Shown: positions 7,273 to 15,180, counted from the stretch's first letter. The stretch: DNA of 18,716 bases from an uncultured bacterium (GCA_905215655.1 CAJMQT010000032.1:1-18716); one strand, 5' to 3'. Notes: a model not told the origin generated them from the letters alone. Numbers and translations are program-made.

Positions 7273-7427
7273 TTACAATCTGAAAGCTTGCCTTTTACCT
7301 TGCAAAAGCTTACCTTTTACAAGCCAAAAGAAGGTCTTTCAGCGTGCAAAAGACCGCCTTTTGCAAAACGACATATCACCTTATGCAGACTGTAAGGAAA
7401 GTACAGCGATAATGTTTTAAATCGTAA
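7273..7427 (+). repeat. 155-bp structured repeat element, copy 1
   Basis: Starts TTACAATCTGAAA, contains several GCAAAAG...CTTTTGC hairpin units, and ends with a conserved tail (7389-7415) that includes the hairpin CTGTAAGGAAAGTACAG. It aligns end to end with 15324-15477 in the same orientation; the 27-bp tail core is identical in both. No open reading frame of note. Confidence 0.9.
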
Positions 7428-7450
7428 GGAAAACAGCCTCATCGCATTAT

Positions 7451-7525
7451 TTCTTAATTCTTAACTCTTAATTCTTAATTCCCCCAAGTGTGTTTTTCTT
7501 AATTCTTAATTCTTAATTCTTAATT
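7451..7525 (+). repeat. Heptamer tract (TTCTTAA)
   Basis: Direct TTCTTAA/CTTAATT units in two blocks (7451-7481 and 7497-7524) separated by a short unique stretch. With the element at 7273-7427 it fills most of the 500-bp gap between the UroD-type gene and ruvB. Confidence 0.85.
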
Positions 7526-7529
7526 TATA

Positions 7530-7563
7530 CCTATCTTTGCTTTATTAAAAAAGCCAAGATAGG
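7530..7563. other. Hairpin upstream of the ruvB promoter
   Basis: CCTATCTTTGCTT (7530-7542) pairs with AAGCCAAGATAGG (7551-7563) with one mismatch around an 8-nt loop. No T run follows, so it is not a classic terminator. Its left arm contains TATCTTTG, a promoter-like -7 box, but no -33 box accompanies it. Confidence 0.5.
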
Positions 7564-7579
7564 CTGCACCTCGGAATAA

Positions 7580-7627
7580 AAAACGAACAAGTTCGTTTTG
7601 TTCTTCTCTCGGTTTGCACTATCTTTG
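7580..7627 (+). promoter_or_regulatory. ruvB promoter with overlapping palindrome
   Basis: TTTG at 7597-7600 and TATCTTTG at 7620-7627 are separated by 19 bp, a full match to the Bacteroidetes -33/-7 promoter. A perfect inverted repeat AAAACGAAC-AA-GTTCGTTTT (7580-7599) overlaps the -33 element, so it could be an operator or part of a wider repeat. Transcription would begin near 7634, about 16 nt before the ruvB ATG. Confidence 0.75.
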
Positions 7628-7649
7628 CAGTATAGATAAACCCAAAATA

Positions 7650-8699
7650 ATGACTGACGACAACTTCGACATAAGAAACTCATCGCAATCGACATCCGAA
7701 AAGGAGTTCGAGAACGCGCTCAGACCGCTCCAATTCAGCGATTTCAGCGGGCAGCAGAAGGTCGTCGAGAACCTCGAAGTGTTCGTGGAGGCGGCAAAAT
7801 ACCGCGGCGAACCGCTCGACCACACACTGCTGCACGGACCTCCCGGATTGGGAAAGACAACGCTGAGCAACATCATAGCCAACGAACTGGGCGTGGGCTT
7901 CAAACTGACCAGCGGACCGGTGCTCGACAAGCCCGGCGACCTTGCAGGCATTCTCACCTCGCTCGAGCCCAACGACGTGCTCTTTATCGACGAGATACAC
8001 CGCCTCTCGCCCGTCGTGGAAGAATATCTTTACTCCGCGATGGAAGACTACCGCATCGACATAATGATAGACAAAGGACCGTCGGCACGCTCCATACAGA
8101 TAGACCTCAACCCCTTCACGCTGGTAGGAGCGACGACACGCAGCGGACTGCTTACCGCCCCGTTGCGCGCCCGTTTCGGCATAAACCTGCACCTCGAATA
8201 CTACGACCCCGAGACGCTGACAAAGATACTGAAACGCTCCGCCGGAATACTCAACGTGCCCATCGACGACGACGCGGCGGCAGAGATAGCGCGACGCAGC
8301 CGCGGCACGCCCCGAATAGCCAACGCCCTGCTGCGCCGTGTGCGCGACTTCGCACAGGTGAAGGGCACGGGACGCATCGACCGGCACATCTCCGACGTGG
8401 CGCTGACGGCACTCAACATCGACAGTTATGGGCTTGACGAGATAGACAACAAAATCCTGCTGACGATAATCGACAAGTTCCGCGGCGGGCCCGTCGGCAT
8501 AACGACGATAGCCACAGCGATAGGCGAAGACGCCGGAACGGTGGAAGAAGTCTACGAACCCTTCCTCATCATGGAAGGTTTCATCAAGCGCACGCCGCGC
8601 GGACGCATGGTGACAGAGCTTGCATACATGCACTTTAACAGACAGCCCACCCCCTACCCCTCCGCAGGAGGGGAGATGGAGCTACCTTTGTGGAAGTAA
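7650..8699 (+). CDS. ruvB: Holliday junction branch migration helicase RuvB
   Basis: 349-residue AAA+ ATPase that drives branch migration of Holliday junctions together with RuvA, with RuvC resolving them. Walker A GPPGLGKT is at 63-70 and the Walker B segment LFIDEIHR at 111-118. The sensor-1 region GATTRSGLLTAPLRARFG, the arginine-bearing RGTPRIANALLRRVRDF and a C-terminal winged helix all follow in order. I start at the ATG at 7650; a TTG at 7614 precedes it but sits in the promoter. The last ~17 residues (PTPYPSAGGEMELPLWK) are proline/glycine-rich and are encoded by sequence resembling the local GC-rich repeat, so the tail may be a repeat-derived extension. Confidence 0.97.
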   Translation: MTDDNFDIRNSSQSTSEKEFENALRPLQFSDFSGQQKVVENLEVFVEAAKYRGEPLDHTLLHGPPGLGKTTLSNIIANELGVGFKLTSGPVLDKPGDLAGILTSLEPNDVLFIDEIHRLSPVVEEYLYSAMEDYRIDIMIDKGPSARSIQIDLNPFTLVGATTRSGLLTAPLRARFGINLHLEYYDPETLTKILKRSAGILNVPIDDDAAAEIARRSRGTPRIANALLRRVRDFAQVKGTGRIDRHISDVALTALNIDSYGLDEIDNKILLTIIDKFRGGPVGITTIATAIGEDAGTVEEVYEPFLIMEGFIKRTPRGRMVTELAYMHFNRQPTPYPSAGGEMELPLWK

Positions 8700-8703
8700 A
8701 AAC

Positions 8704-8862
8704 AGCCCCTCCCCGACCCTCCCGAGGGAGGGGACTGATATTTGCATTATAAAGAAATGTATTATTTAACCATTTAATAATCAACAAAGCTAACTTCAAT
8801 CCCTCCCCTCGGGGAGGTCAGGAGGGGGCTTCTCCTCCCCTCGGGGAGGGCTGGGAGGGGGC
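8704..8862. repeat. Compound repeat: 90-bp element plus two GC-rich copies
   Basis: 8704-8792 is the second copy of the 90-bp compound repeat also found at 3277-3366. Two GC-rich copies follow at 8801-8830 and 8832-8862. The cluster starts 4 bp after the ruvB stop with AGCCCC and ends with GGGGGCT 14 bp before the coaD start. Confidence 0.9.
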
Positions 8863-8875
8863 TTATATATTTTAT

Positions 8876-9325
8876 ATGACAGCAATTTTCACCGGAAGTT
8901 TCGACCCGTTCACCGTCGGTCACGACGACATCGTGCGCCGCGCGCTGCCCCTCTTCGACCGTATCATCATCGGAGTGGGCGTCAACGAGCGCAAGAGATA
9001 CATGTTTACCACCGAACAGAGAGTGCAGGCGATAGCCTCGCTATATGCCGACGAGCCAAAGATAGAGGTCAAGGCGTACACCGACCTGACCGTCGACTTC
9101 GCCCGCAGAGAGGGCGCTAAGTTCATAATAAAAGGCGTGCGCAGCGTCAAAGACTTTGAATATGAGCGCGAACAGGCGGCTATCAACCGTCGCATAGGCG
9201 GCGTGGAGACGCTCCTGCTGTACGCCGACGCGCGCCACGAGAGCGTGTCTTCAAGCATGGTTCGCGAACTGATACACTTCGGAAGGGACGTCGACGAGTT
9301 CCTGCCTAAACGAAACAACAAATAA
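8876..9325 (+). CDS. coaD: Pantetheine-phosphate adenylyltransferase
   Basis: 149-residue cytoplasmic enzyme transferring AMP from ATP to 4'-phosphopantetheine, the penultimate step of coenzyme A synthesis. The nucleotidyltransferase motifs are TGSFDPFTVGH (6-16, with the G15-H16 pair) and the C-terminal SSSMVREL. IIKGVRSVKDFEYE in the middle is typical of CoaD. Length is normal for Bacteroidetes. The ATG at 8876 lies 14 bp after a GC-rich repeat. ybeY follows after only 14 bp, so the two are probably co-transcribed. Confidence 0.97.
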   Translation: MTAIFTGSFDPFTVGHDDIVRRALPLFDRIIIGVGVNERKRYMFTTEQRVQAIASLYADEPKIEVKAYTDLTVDFARREGAKFIIKGVRSVKDFEYEREQAAINRRIGGVETLLLYADARHESVSSSMVRELIHFGRDVDEFLPKRNNK

Positions 9326-9339
9326 AAACATCCCGAAAT

Positions 9340-9759
9340 ATGATAACATACAGCGCCGAGGGCGTCAGAATGCCCGGCATAAAGAAGCGTAAGGTGACGG
9401 CATGGATAAAGGCTGTAGCGGCATCTTACGGCAGAAAGACAGGCGAAATAGGATATATGTTCGTCGACGACGAGAAGATACTTGAAGTCAACCGCGAGTA
9501 TCTCGGGCACGATTATTACACCGACATCATCACCTTTGACTACGACGAAGACGACGTAATCAACGGCGACCTCGTCATTTCGCTCGACACGGTGCGCACC
9601 AACGCCGAACAGTTTGGCAAGACATACGACGAAGAACTGCACCGCGTCATCATTCACGGCATACTCCATCTCTGCGGAATTAATGATAAAGGACCGGGAG
9701 AAAGGGAAATAATGGAGGAGGCGGAAAACCGAGCGCTCAGCTTTTTGAGTGAAGAGTAA
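9340..9759 (+). CDS. ybeY: Endoribonuclease YbeY (rRNA maturation)
   Basis: 139-residue metal-dependent endoribonuclease acting in 16S rRNA maturation and ribosome quality control. The family blocks are YLGHDYYTDIITFDY (54-68) and the metal site H106-GIL-H110-LCGIN-D116. The third ligand position carries Asp instead of the His of the E. coli enzyme, which I recall as common in this phylum. It follows coaD by 14 bp. The last residues (FLSEE) and the stop lie inside an inverted repeat shared with the end of the convergent protease gene. Confidence 0.95.
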   Translation: MITYSAEGVRMPGIKKRKVTAWIKAVAASYGRKTGEIGYMFVDDEKILEVNREYLGHDYYTDIITFDYDEDDVINGDLVISLDTVRTNAEQFGKTYDEELHRVIIHGILHLCGINDKGPGEREIMEEAENRALSFLSEE

Positions 9760-9836
9760 AGAGTGAAGAGTGAAGAATTTTTAAATGAAGAGTGAAAAAT
9801 TTTTCACTCTTCACTCTTCATTCTTCACTCAAAAAC
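9742..9836. terminator. Convergent inverted repeat holding both stop codons
   Basis: TTTTTGAGTGAAGA at 9742 and its continuation to about 9777 is matched, with about three mismatches, by the reverse complement of 9801-9836. Inside it 9789-9810 is a perfect 11-bp palindrome (AGAGTGAAAAA/TTTTTCACTCT). It can terminate both strands. The stop codons of ybeY (9757-9759) and of the protease (9818-9820) fall within the arms. Confidence 0.8.
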
Positions 9837-11419
9837 GGCAAAGCCGCTTTTACGATGTCGCTCGTTTCGTTGATTATACGGAAGTATTCGTTCATGTCGA
9901 AGAGGTCTCTTGCGACGAGAGCTTTAAGCTGCGTCGAGAGATAAGGCAGCGTGCGGCTCAGCTCTTCGGCGTCTTTCGGCGTCAGCTTCTGCTCCTCCGC
10001 CTCTTTCAGAATGCCGTCTATGAGCTCTTTCGGGACGATGAACGAGGCGTTGAAGACGTCGAACGAGGGATAATTCCGTTTCAGTTTCTTGCGGTTGTTG
10101 TCGATGTATTTCAGGCTGTGATTGATCACCAAGCCCTTCATCATCAGCTTGCGGTGGAACGATGTGTAACGCGTCGTGTCCAAAGGCACAAACTCGTCGG
10201 GCATGATACCTCCGCCGCCATACACCGCGCGGTGCTTTTTCAGCGTGTAACACTTCAACGAGTCGTTGAAGTGAATGCTGTCTCGGTTGGTCAGCTCGCC
10301 GTGTTTCAGGCGGTTCTCGAAGTCCTTCGAATAGTCCTCGATGTCGCCTTTGACGTACGGTTTCTGTATGCAGCGGCCGGCGGGAGTGTAATAATGCGCC
10401 ACGGTAAGCCGTATCATCGAACCGTCGGGCAGGTCGATGGGACGCTGGACGAGCCCCTTGCCGAAGGTGCGACGCCCTATGACGGTGCCGCGGTCGTTGT
10501 CTTGCACGGCGCCGGAAACGATCTCTGCCGCCGAGGCGGTGAACTCGTTGACCAGCACGACGACGCGTCCGTCCTTGAACTTGCCGTTGCCGCGCGCCCT
10601 GTATTCGGCTCTGCGCACGCGCCGTCCGTCGGTATATACTATCAGTTCGTCCCTGTCCAACAGCTCGTTTGCAACCTCTACGGCGGCTTGGAGATAGCCT
10701 CCGCCGTTGTCCTGGAGGTCGAGTATGAGGCTCTTCATGCCCTCCTTGCGCAGCCGTTCGAGCCCTTCGACAAACTCGTTGTGCGTCGTCGCACCGAAGT
10801 TTCCTATCCTGATATATCCCACTTCGGGACGGATCATATAGACGGCGTCGACACTTTTCACCGGAATTTTATCCCTCTTGACCGTGAAATAAAGCACATC
10901 CCTGACGCCGCGGCGCACTATTCCGAGCCTCACCTTGGTGCCGCGCGGACCTCTGAGGCGCTTCATTATCTGCTCACGCTTCATCTTCACGCCGGCTATC
11001 GCCGTGTCGTTGACCGACACGATGCGGTCGCCCGCCATGATACCGACCTTCTCCGACGGTCCTTTGCTTACCGGCTGGATCACGAGCAACGTGTCGTCGA
11101 CCATGTTAAACTGTACTCCTATGCCGTCAAAGTTACCCTGCAACGGCTCGTTCATCGCCTTTACCTCCTCCGGGTCGGCGTAAGACGAGTGCGGATCGAG
11201 CTTCTCCAGCATGCCGCGTATGCCGTCTTCAACGAGTTTCCGTTCGTCAACCGAGTCGACATACAGGTTCGTTACGGCGAGCTCGGCTATCTGCAATTTG
11301 CGCAGCGGGCTGTCGGCAGACAGATTGATGGTCATCTGCGCCTGTGCGGACGATGTGCCGAGAAGGCATAAAAGCAAAACGATCAGAGCCGTTTTAAACT
11401 TTAAAAAATCTTTGTTCAC
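9818..11419 (-). CDS. C-terminal processing peptidase, S41 family, periplasmic
   Basis: About 533 residues with an N-terminal signal peptide (hydrophobic ALIVLLLCLLGTSSAQA), so exported. A PDZ domain covers roughly 80-160 (GIGVQF..., GIMAGDRIVSVND). The S41 protease domain carries the catalytic Ser296 in FTASAAEI and Lys321 in RTFGKGLVQ; the 25-residue spacing is that of E. coli Tsp/Prc. It should cleave C termini of envelope proteins. There is no in-frame ATG upstream: I use the GTG at 11419, which gives a compact signal peptide, with TTG at 11443 as the alternative. It lies downstream of parE on the same strand, across a 150-bp heptamer tract. Confidence 0.92.
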   Translation of the reverse strand: MNKDFLKFKTALIVLLLCLLGTSSAQAQMTINLSADSPLRKLQIAELAVTNLYVDSVDERKLVEDGIRGMLEKLDPHSSYADPEEVKAMNEPLQGNFDGIGVQFNMVDDTLLVIQPVSKGPSEKVGIMAGDRIVSVNDTAIAGVKMKREQIMKRLRGPRGTKVRLGIVRRGVRDVLYFTVKRDKIPVKSVDAVYMIRPEVGYIRIGNFGATTHNEFVEGLERLRKEGMKSLILDLQDNGGGYLQAAVEVANELLDRDELIVYTDGRRVRRAEYRARGNGKFKDGRVVVLVNEFTASAAEIVSGAVQDNDRGTVIGRRTFGKGLVQRPIDLPDGSMIRLTVAHYYTPAGRCIQKPYVKGDIEDYSKDFENRLKHGELTNRDSIHFNDSLKCYTLKKHRAVYGGGGIMPDEFVPLDTTRYTSFHRKLMMKGLVINHSLKYIDNNRKKLKRNYPSFDVFNASFIVPKELIDGILKEAEEQKLTPKDAEELSRTLPYLSTQLKALVARDLFDMNEYFRIINETSDIVKAALPFLSEE

Positions 11420-11443
11420 TATCTTTTTTCTCGTTAAAAACAA

Positions 11444-11595
11444 CTTTTCAATTCTTCAATTCCCACCCTTTCAATTCTTCACTCTTCATTCTTCACTCTT
11501 CACTTAAAAAAATTCTTCATTCTTAACTCTTCACTCTTAACTCTTCACCCTTTCAGTTCTTCACTCTTAACTCTTCACTCTTAACTCTTCACTTA
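11444..11595 (-). repeat. Heptamer tract (CTTCACT / CTTAACT)
   Basis: Nearly the whole gap between the protease and parE consists of 7-bp units CTTCACT, CTTAACT and CTTCATT in tandem. The same family forms the ybeY-protease inverted repeat and grades into the TTCTTAA tracts near 7200-7500. No promoter is visible in it, so the protease may depend on parE transcription. Confidence 0.85.
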
Positions 11596-11596
11596 C

Positions 11597-13516
11597 CTAC
11601 TCCTCTTCGTCGGGACGGTCTTCCTCGAAGACAAGGTTGTTGATGATGAAGTCCTGACGTTGGGGCGTGTTCTTGCCCATATAGTACTCCAAGAGCTTCT
11701 GCACTTGGTCGGTCTTGTGCAGGGTGACCTGCTCCAAGCGTATGTCGGGACCGATAAAGCCGGCAAACTCGTCGGGACTTATCTCGCCGAGTCCTTTAAA
11801 GCGTGTTATCTCAGGGTCGGGACCGAGCTCTTCTATCGCCTTCAAGCGCTCCTCGTCGGAGTAACAATAGCGGGTGATGAAGTCGCCTTTACGACCTTTC
11901 TCGCCGTCGCGCACCTCTTTGTTGCGTATCTTCGTGCGCTTGTTCCGCACGCGGAAGAGCGGCGTCTGCAACACGTAGACGTGTCCTTTCTTTATCAGAT
12001 CGGGGAAGAATTGCAGGAAGAAGGTTATTATCAGCAGGCGGATGTGCATGCCGTCGACATCGGCATCGGTGGCGACGATCACCTTGTTGTAGCGCAGGGT
12101 GTCGAGTCCGTCCTCTATGTCGAGCGCCGCTTGCAGCAGGTTAAACTCCTCGTTCTCGTAGACCACCTTCTTTGTCAGTCCGAAAGAGTTGAGGGGTTTG
12201 CCCCTGAGAGAGAAGACTGCCTGCGTGTTAACGTCGCGGCTTTTGGTGATGGAGCCGCTCGCCGAGTCGCCCTCGGTGATGAAGATGGAGCTTTCCTCCT
12301 TGCGGTTGTTCTTCACGTCGGAGAAGTGTATGCGGCAGTCGCGCAGCTTGCGGTTGTGCAGGTTCGCCTTTTTGGCGCGCTCGCGTGCCAGCTTCGTGAC
12401 GCCCGCCATCTCCTTACGCTCCTTCTCGCTGACCTGTATCTTCTGCAACATCACCTCTGCCACGTCGGCGTGTTTGTGCATGTAGTTGTCTACGGCGTTC
12501 TTGATGAAGTCGCCTACGTACTTGTTCACGCTGACGCCTTCGGGGCTCATGGTGAGCGATCCGAGCTTGATCTTGGTCTGGCTCTCGAACATCGGCTCCT
12601 CGACGTTTAGCGCGATTGCCGCAACGAGACCGTTACGTATGTCGGTGTATTCAAAGTTTTTGTTGAAAAACTCTTTCAGCGTGCGTGCTATGTGCTCCTT
12701 GAAGGCGCTCTGGTGGGTACCTCCCTGCGTGGTGTGCTGACCGTTGACGAATGAGTGGTACTCTTCGCCGTACTGGTTGGTGTGGGTGAACGCTATCTCG
12801 ATGTCCTCGCCTTTGAGGTGTATTATCGGGTAAATGCCGTCGGTGGTCATCGTGTCGTTGAGCAAGTCTTCCAGTCCGTTGCGGCTCAGGATGCGCCTTC
12901 CGTTGTACATTATTGTCAGTCCGGTGTTCAGGTAGGTGTAGTTTCTGAGCATCGTCTCGACGAAATCGTGGTGGAAGGAGTAGTTTTTAAAGAGCGTGTT
13001 GTCCGGCTCGAAGAAGATGTATGTGCCTGTCTCGTCGTCTGTCGGCTCGGTCTTGTCGCCCGTCATCTCTCCGCGTTCAAAGGTTACGGAGCGCACCGTG
13101 CCGTCGCGATATGAGCGCACCTCGAACTTGGAGCTCAGGGCGTTGACGGCTTTGACGCCGACGCCGTTCAGTCCGACGCTCTTCTTGAACGCCTTTGAGT
13201 CATACTTTCCGCCGGTGTTGAGCACGCTGACCGCCTCGACGAGCTTGCCCTGCGGTATACCCCGACCGTAGTCGCGCACCATCACGCGGAGGTTGTCTTC
13301 GACGTCGATCTCGATACGTTTTCCGGCGTTCATCTTGAATTCGTCGATCGAGTTGTCGATAACTTCTTTCAGCAGGACGTAAATTCCGTCTTCGGGCATT
13401 GAGCCGTCGCCCAGTCGTCCGATATACATTCCGGGGCGTGTGCGCACGTGCTCCATGTCCGACAGGTGCCGGATGTTGTCGTCGGTATAAGCTGTTATTT
13501 TATTCTCTTCGCTCAT
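11597..13516 (-). CDS. parE: DNA topoisomerase IV subunit B (ParE)
   Basis: 639-residue ATPase subunit of type II topoisomerase, partner of ParC, acting in chromosome decatenation. The GHKL ATPase has E51/N55 in KEVIDNSIDEF and the lid GLNGVGVKAVNALS. The TOPRIM domain has EGDSASGS beginning at E415 and the acidic triad D484-A-D486-V-D488 (TDADVDG). RFKGLGEISPDEF closes the C-terminal region. The short length without the long GyrB insert, and the divergent lid, favour ParE over GyrB, but I cannot exclude a second GyrB-like annotation. ATG at 13516. The region upstream has no clear TAnnTTTG box. Confidence 0.93.
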   Translation of the reverse strand: MSEENKITAYTDDNIRHLSDMEHVRTRPGMYIGRLGDGSMPEDGIYVLLKEVIDNSIDEFKMNAGKRIEIDVEDNLRVMVRDYGRGIPQGKLVEAVSVLNTGGKYDSKAFKKSVGLNGVGVKAVNALSSKFEVRSYRDGTVRSVTFERGEMTGDKTEPTDDETGTYIFFEPDNTLFKNYSFHHDFVETMLRNYTYLNTGLTIMYNGRRILSRNGLEDLLNDTMTTDGIYPIIHLKGEDIEIAFTHTNQYGEEYHSFVNGQHTTQGGTHQSAFKEHIARTLKEFFNKNFEYTDIRNGLVAAIALNVEEPMFESQTKIKLGSLTMSPEGVSVNKYVGDFIKNAVDNYMHKHADVAEVMLQKIQVSEKERKEMAGVTKLARERAKKANLHNRKLRDCRIHFSDVKNNRKEESSIFITEGDSASGSITKSRDVNTQAVFSLRGKPLNSFGLTKKVVYENEEFNLLQAALDIEDGLDTLRYNKVIVATDADVDGMHIRLLIITFFLQFFPDLIKKGHVYVLQTPLFRVRNKRTKIRNKEVRDGEKGRKGDFITRYCYSDEERLKAIEELGPDPEITRFKGLGEISPDEFAGFIGPDIRLEQVTLHKTDQVQKLLEYYMGKNTPQRQDFIINNLVFEEDRPDEEE

Positions 13517-13759
13517 ATAATTTCAAGTTCTATATTATTTTAGGAGTTAAAGTAGTTAAAGTAGTTATCGCTCCCTTCGGTCGCTGAGTAGTTAAAGACA
13601 ATAGCTTTTAAGATTGAAAAGTTGAAAGATAGAAATAAGACAAATGGGACTTATGGGACTAATAAGCGTAGCCACAAAGCACGTTTTCTTGATTGGCTTA
13701 ACGCCGAACTTCATTTCTTAACTCCTAATTTTTTTAATAAGTTAAAATTTAAACTAATC
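13517..13759. other. Intergenic stretch with short simple repeats, no gene seen
   Basis: AT-rich sequence between parE and the 44-bp array. It holds AGTTAAAGT repeats (13550-13570), a small dyad TAGTTATCGCTCCCTTCGG...CTGAGTAGTTA near 13562-13595, and two ATGGGACTTATGGGACT units near 13645. I see no open frame with coding character and no RNA gene. Confidence 0.6.
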
Positions 13760-13928
13760 TCAATCCCTCCCCTCGGGGAGGTTAGGTGGGGGCTGCTATC
13801 TCTTCAATCCCTCCCCTCGGGGAGGTTAGGAGGGGGCTGCTATCTCTTCAATCCCTCCCCTCGGGGAGGTTAGGTGGGGGCTGCTATCTCTTCAATCCCT
13901 CCCCTCGGGGAGGTTAGGAGGGGGCTTT
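13760..13928 (+). repeat. Four tandem 44-bp units of the GC-rich repeat
   Basis: Units begin at 13760, 13804, 13848 and 13892, exactly 44 bp apart. Each holds the palindromic core CTCCCCTCGGGGAG, the GGGGGCT end and a CTGCTATCTCT joint. Copies alternate between GGTGGGGG and GGAGGGGG. The last ends 14 bp before the stop codon of the minus-strand GNAT gene. Confidence 0.92.
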
Positions 13929-13941
13929 TATTCCTAATTCC

Positions 13942-15090
13942 TTACAGCCACTTCTTATAACATCTGCGTCTTTTGTGCAGTTCGGTCTCGAGATACTGCC
14001 ATTGGCTCTGCACGTTCTCGTTGGTCTCCATCTCAACTTGACTCTCTCCCCACTTGAAGCCGTAGGCTTGGTAGCGCGGTATGAGGTCGGCGAACATCAG
14101 GGCGTTGGCGCCCTTGATGCGGTATTCGGGCAGAACGCCGAGCAGGAGCAGGTCGACGCCCTCCGTCTTGTGCTGTTTCAGGGCGCGCAACACGTGCCAC
14201 CAGCCGAACGGTAGGAGGCGTCCGCGGCGGCATTTTTGCAGGGCGCGTGAGAGCGACGGGATTGTTATGCCGGCGGCAACGAGCTTGTTGTCTGCGCTGC
14301 GATCTTCGACAATGGTTATCAGACTGAGGTCTACCATGGGGAAGTACATCCCGATGTACTGTTCTATCTGCCGCTCCGACAGCTCGGAGTAGCCGTAAAG
14401 GTCTTTGAAACAGGTGTTTATCAGTTCAAAAATCTTACGCCCGTAGCCGCCTTTGAACACCTCTTTCTTCGTAAGTTTCCTTACGTGCAGGTTGTAGCGG
14501 TTGCGTATCATGTCGGCTATCTTGCTGTATTTCTCGGGCACTTTATCAGGCACGGTGAGCTTGAACTCCACGTAGTCGTTGTCTTTCTCGAAGCCGCCCA
14601 AGCGCTCGATGTGCTCCGGATAGTAGGGATAGTTATAGATTGTAGCCATCGTTCCGAGGCGGTCGAAGCCCTCGGTGAGCATGCCTTCGGGGTCGAGGTC
14701 GGTAAATCCGAGCGGTCCTATCATCTCGTTCATGCCCTTGCGGCGGCCGTAATCCTCGACGGCTTTGAGCAGAGCGGCGGACACTTCGATGTCGTCGACA
14801 AAGTCAATCCATCCGAAGCGCACGCAGCGCCTGCCCCACCGCCCGTTGGCACGGTGGTTGATGATTGCCGCCACGCGTCCCACGGTGCGTCCGCGGGCGT
14901 CTTTTGCCAAATAGTATTCGGCGTCGCAGAACTCGAACGCGGCGTTTTTGTCTTTGCTGAGGGTGTTAATTTCATCACTGAAAAGGTTGGGCACGTCGTA
15001 CTTGTTGCCCTCGTACAAGTCGTAATGAAAATCGATGAAGTCTTTAAGGTCGCGCTTGTTGCAAACCTTCTGTATCTTTATTGTTGACAT
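13942..15090 (-). CDS. GNAT-fold N-acetyltransferase-like protein
   Basis: 382-residue soluble protein. The N-terminal third (about 1-165) and the C-terminal part (about 185-370) both look like GNAT halves. LLLLGVLPEYRIKGANALMF in the C-terminal half resembles the acyl-CoA-binding motif A; IGPLGFTDLDPEGML in the middle is a conserved family block. I recognise it as the YghO-like family that is widespread in Bacteroidetes, with no defined substrate. It is transcribed alone from a TATCTTTG box at 15123-15130. Repeat clusters lie on both sides. Function beyond probable acyl transfer is unknown. Confidence 0.82.
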   Translation of the reverse strand: MSTIKIQKVCNKRDLKDFIDFHYDLYEGNKYDVPNLFSDEINTLSKDKNAAFEFCDAEYYLAKDARGRTVGRVAAIINHRANGRWGRRCVRFGWIDFVDDIEVSAALLKAVEDYGRRKGMNEMIGPLGFTDLDPEGMLTEGFDRLGTMATIYNYPYYPEHIERLGGFEKDNDYVEFKLTVPDKVPEKYSKIADMIRNRYNLHVRKLTKKEVFKGGYGRKIFELINTCFKDLYGYSELSERQIEQYIGMYFPMVDLSLITIVEDRSADNKLVAAGITIPSLSRALQKCRRGRLLPFGWWHVLRALKQHKTEGVDLLLLGVLPEYRIKGANALMFADLIPRYQAYGFKWGESQVEMETNENVQSQWQYLETELHKRRRCYKKWL

Positions 15091-15122
15091 TATCCTATCG
15101 TTTAAGAAAACGCTTTATCGTG

Positions 15123-15145
15123 CAAAGATACGAATAATAAGGGAG
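15123..15145 (-). promoter_or_regulatory. Promoter of the GNAT gene, extended -7 region
   Basis: The minus strand reads TATCTTTG at 15123-15130, matching TAnnTTTG. Just upstream, CCCTTATTATTCG also occurs, with one change, at the promoter of the outer-membrane receptor (18200-18220). The leader would be about 25-30 nt. No -33 TTTG is evident. Confidence 0.65.
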
Positions 15146-15180
15146 ACGGGAGAAAAAAGGAAGTGAAAAAGATATAATAG

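Noticed and set aside
7273..7427. Insertion sequence remnant
   Set aside because: No transposase coding trace and no clear terminal inverted repeats or target duplications; I treat it as a structured repeat.
9785..11371. 528-codon open frame on the plus strand
   Set aside because: Antisense to the S41 protease, whose catalytic residues and signal peptide are clear; the frame begins in the heptamer repeat.
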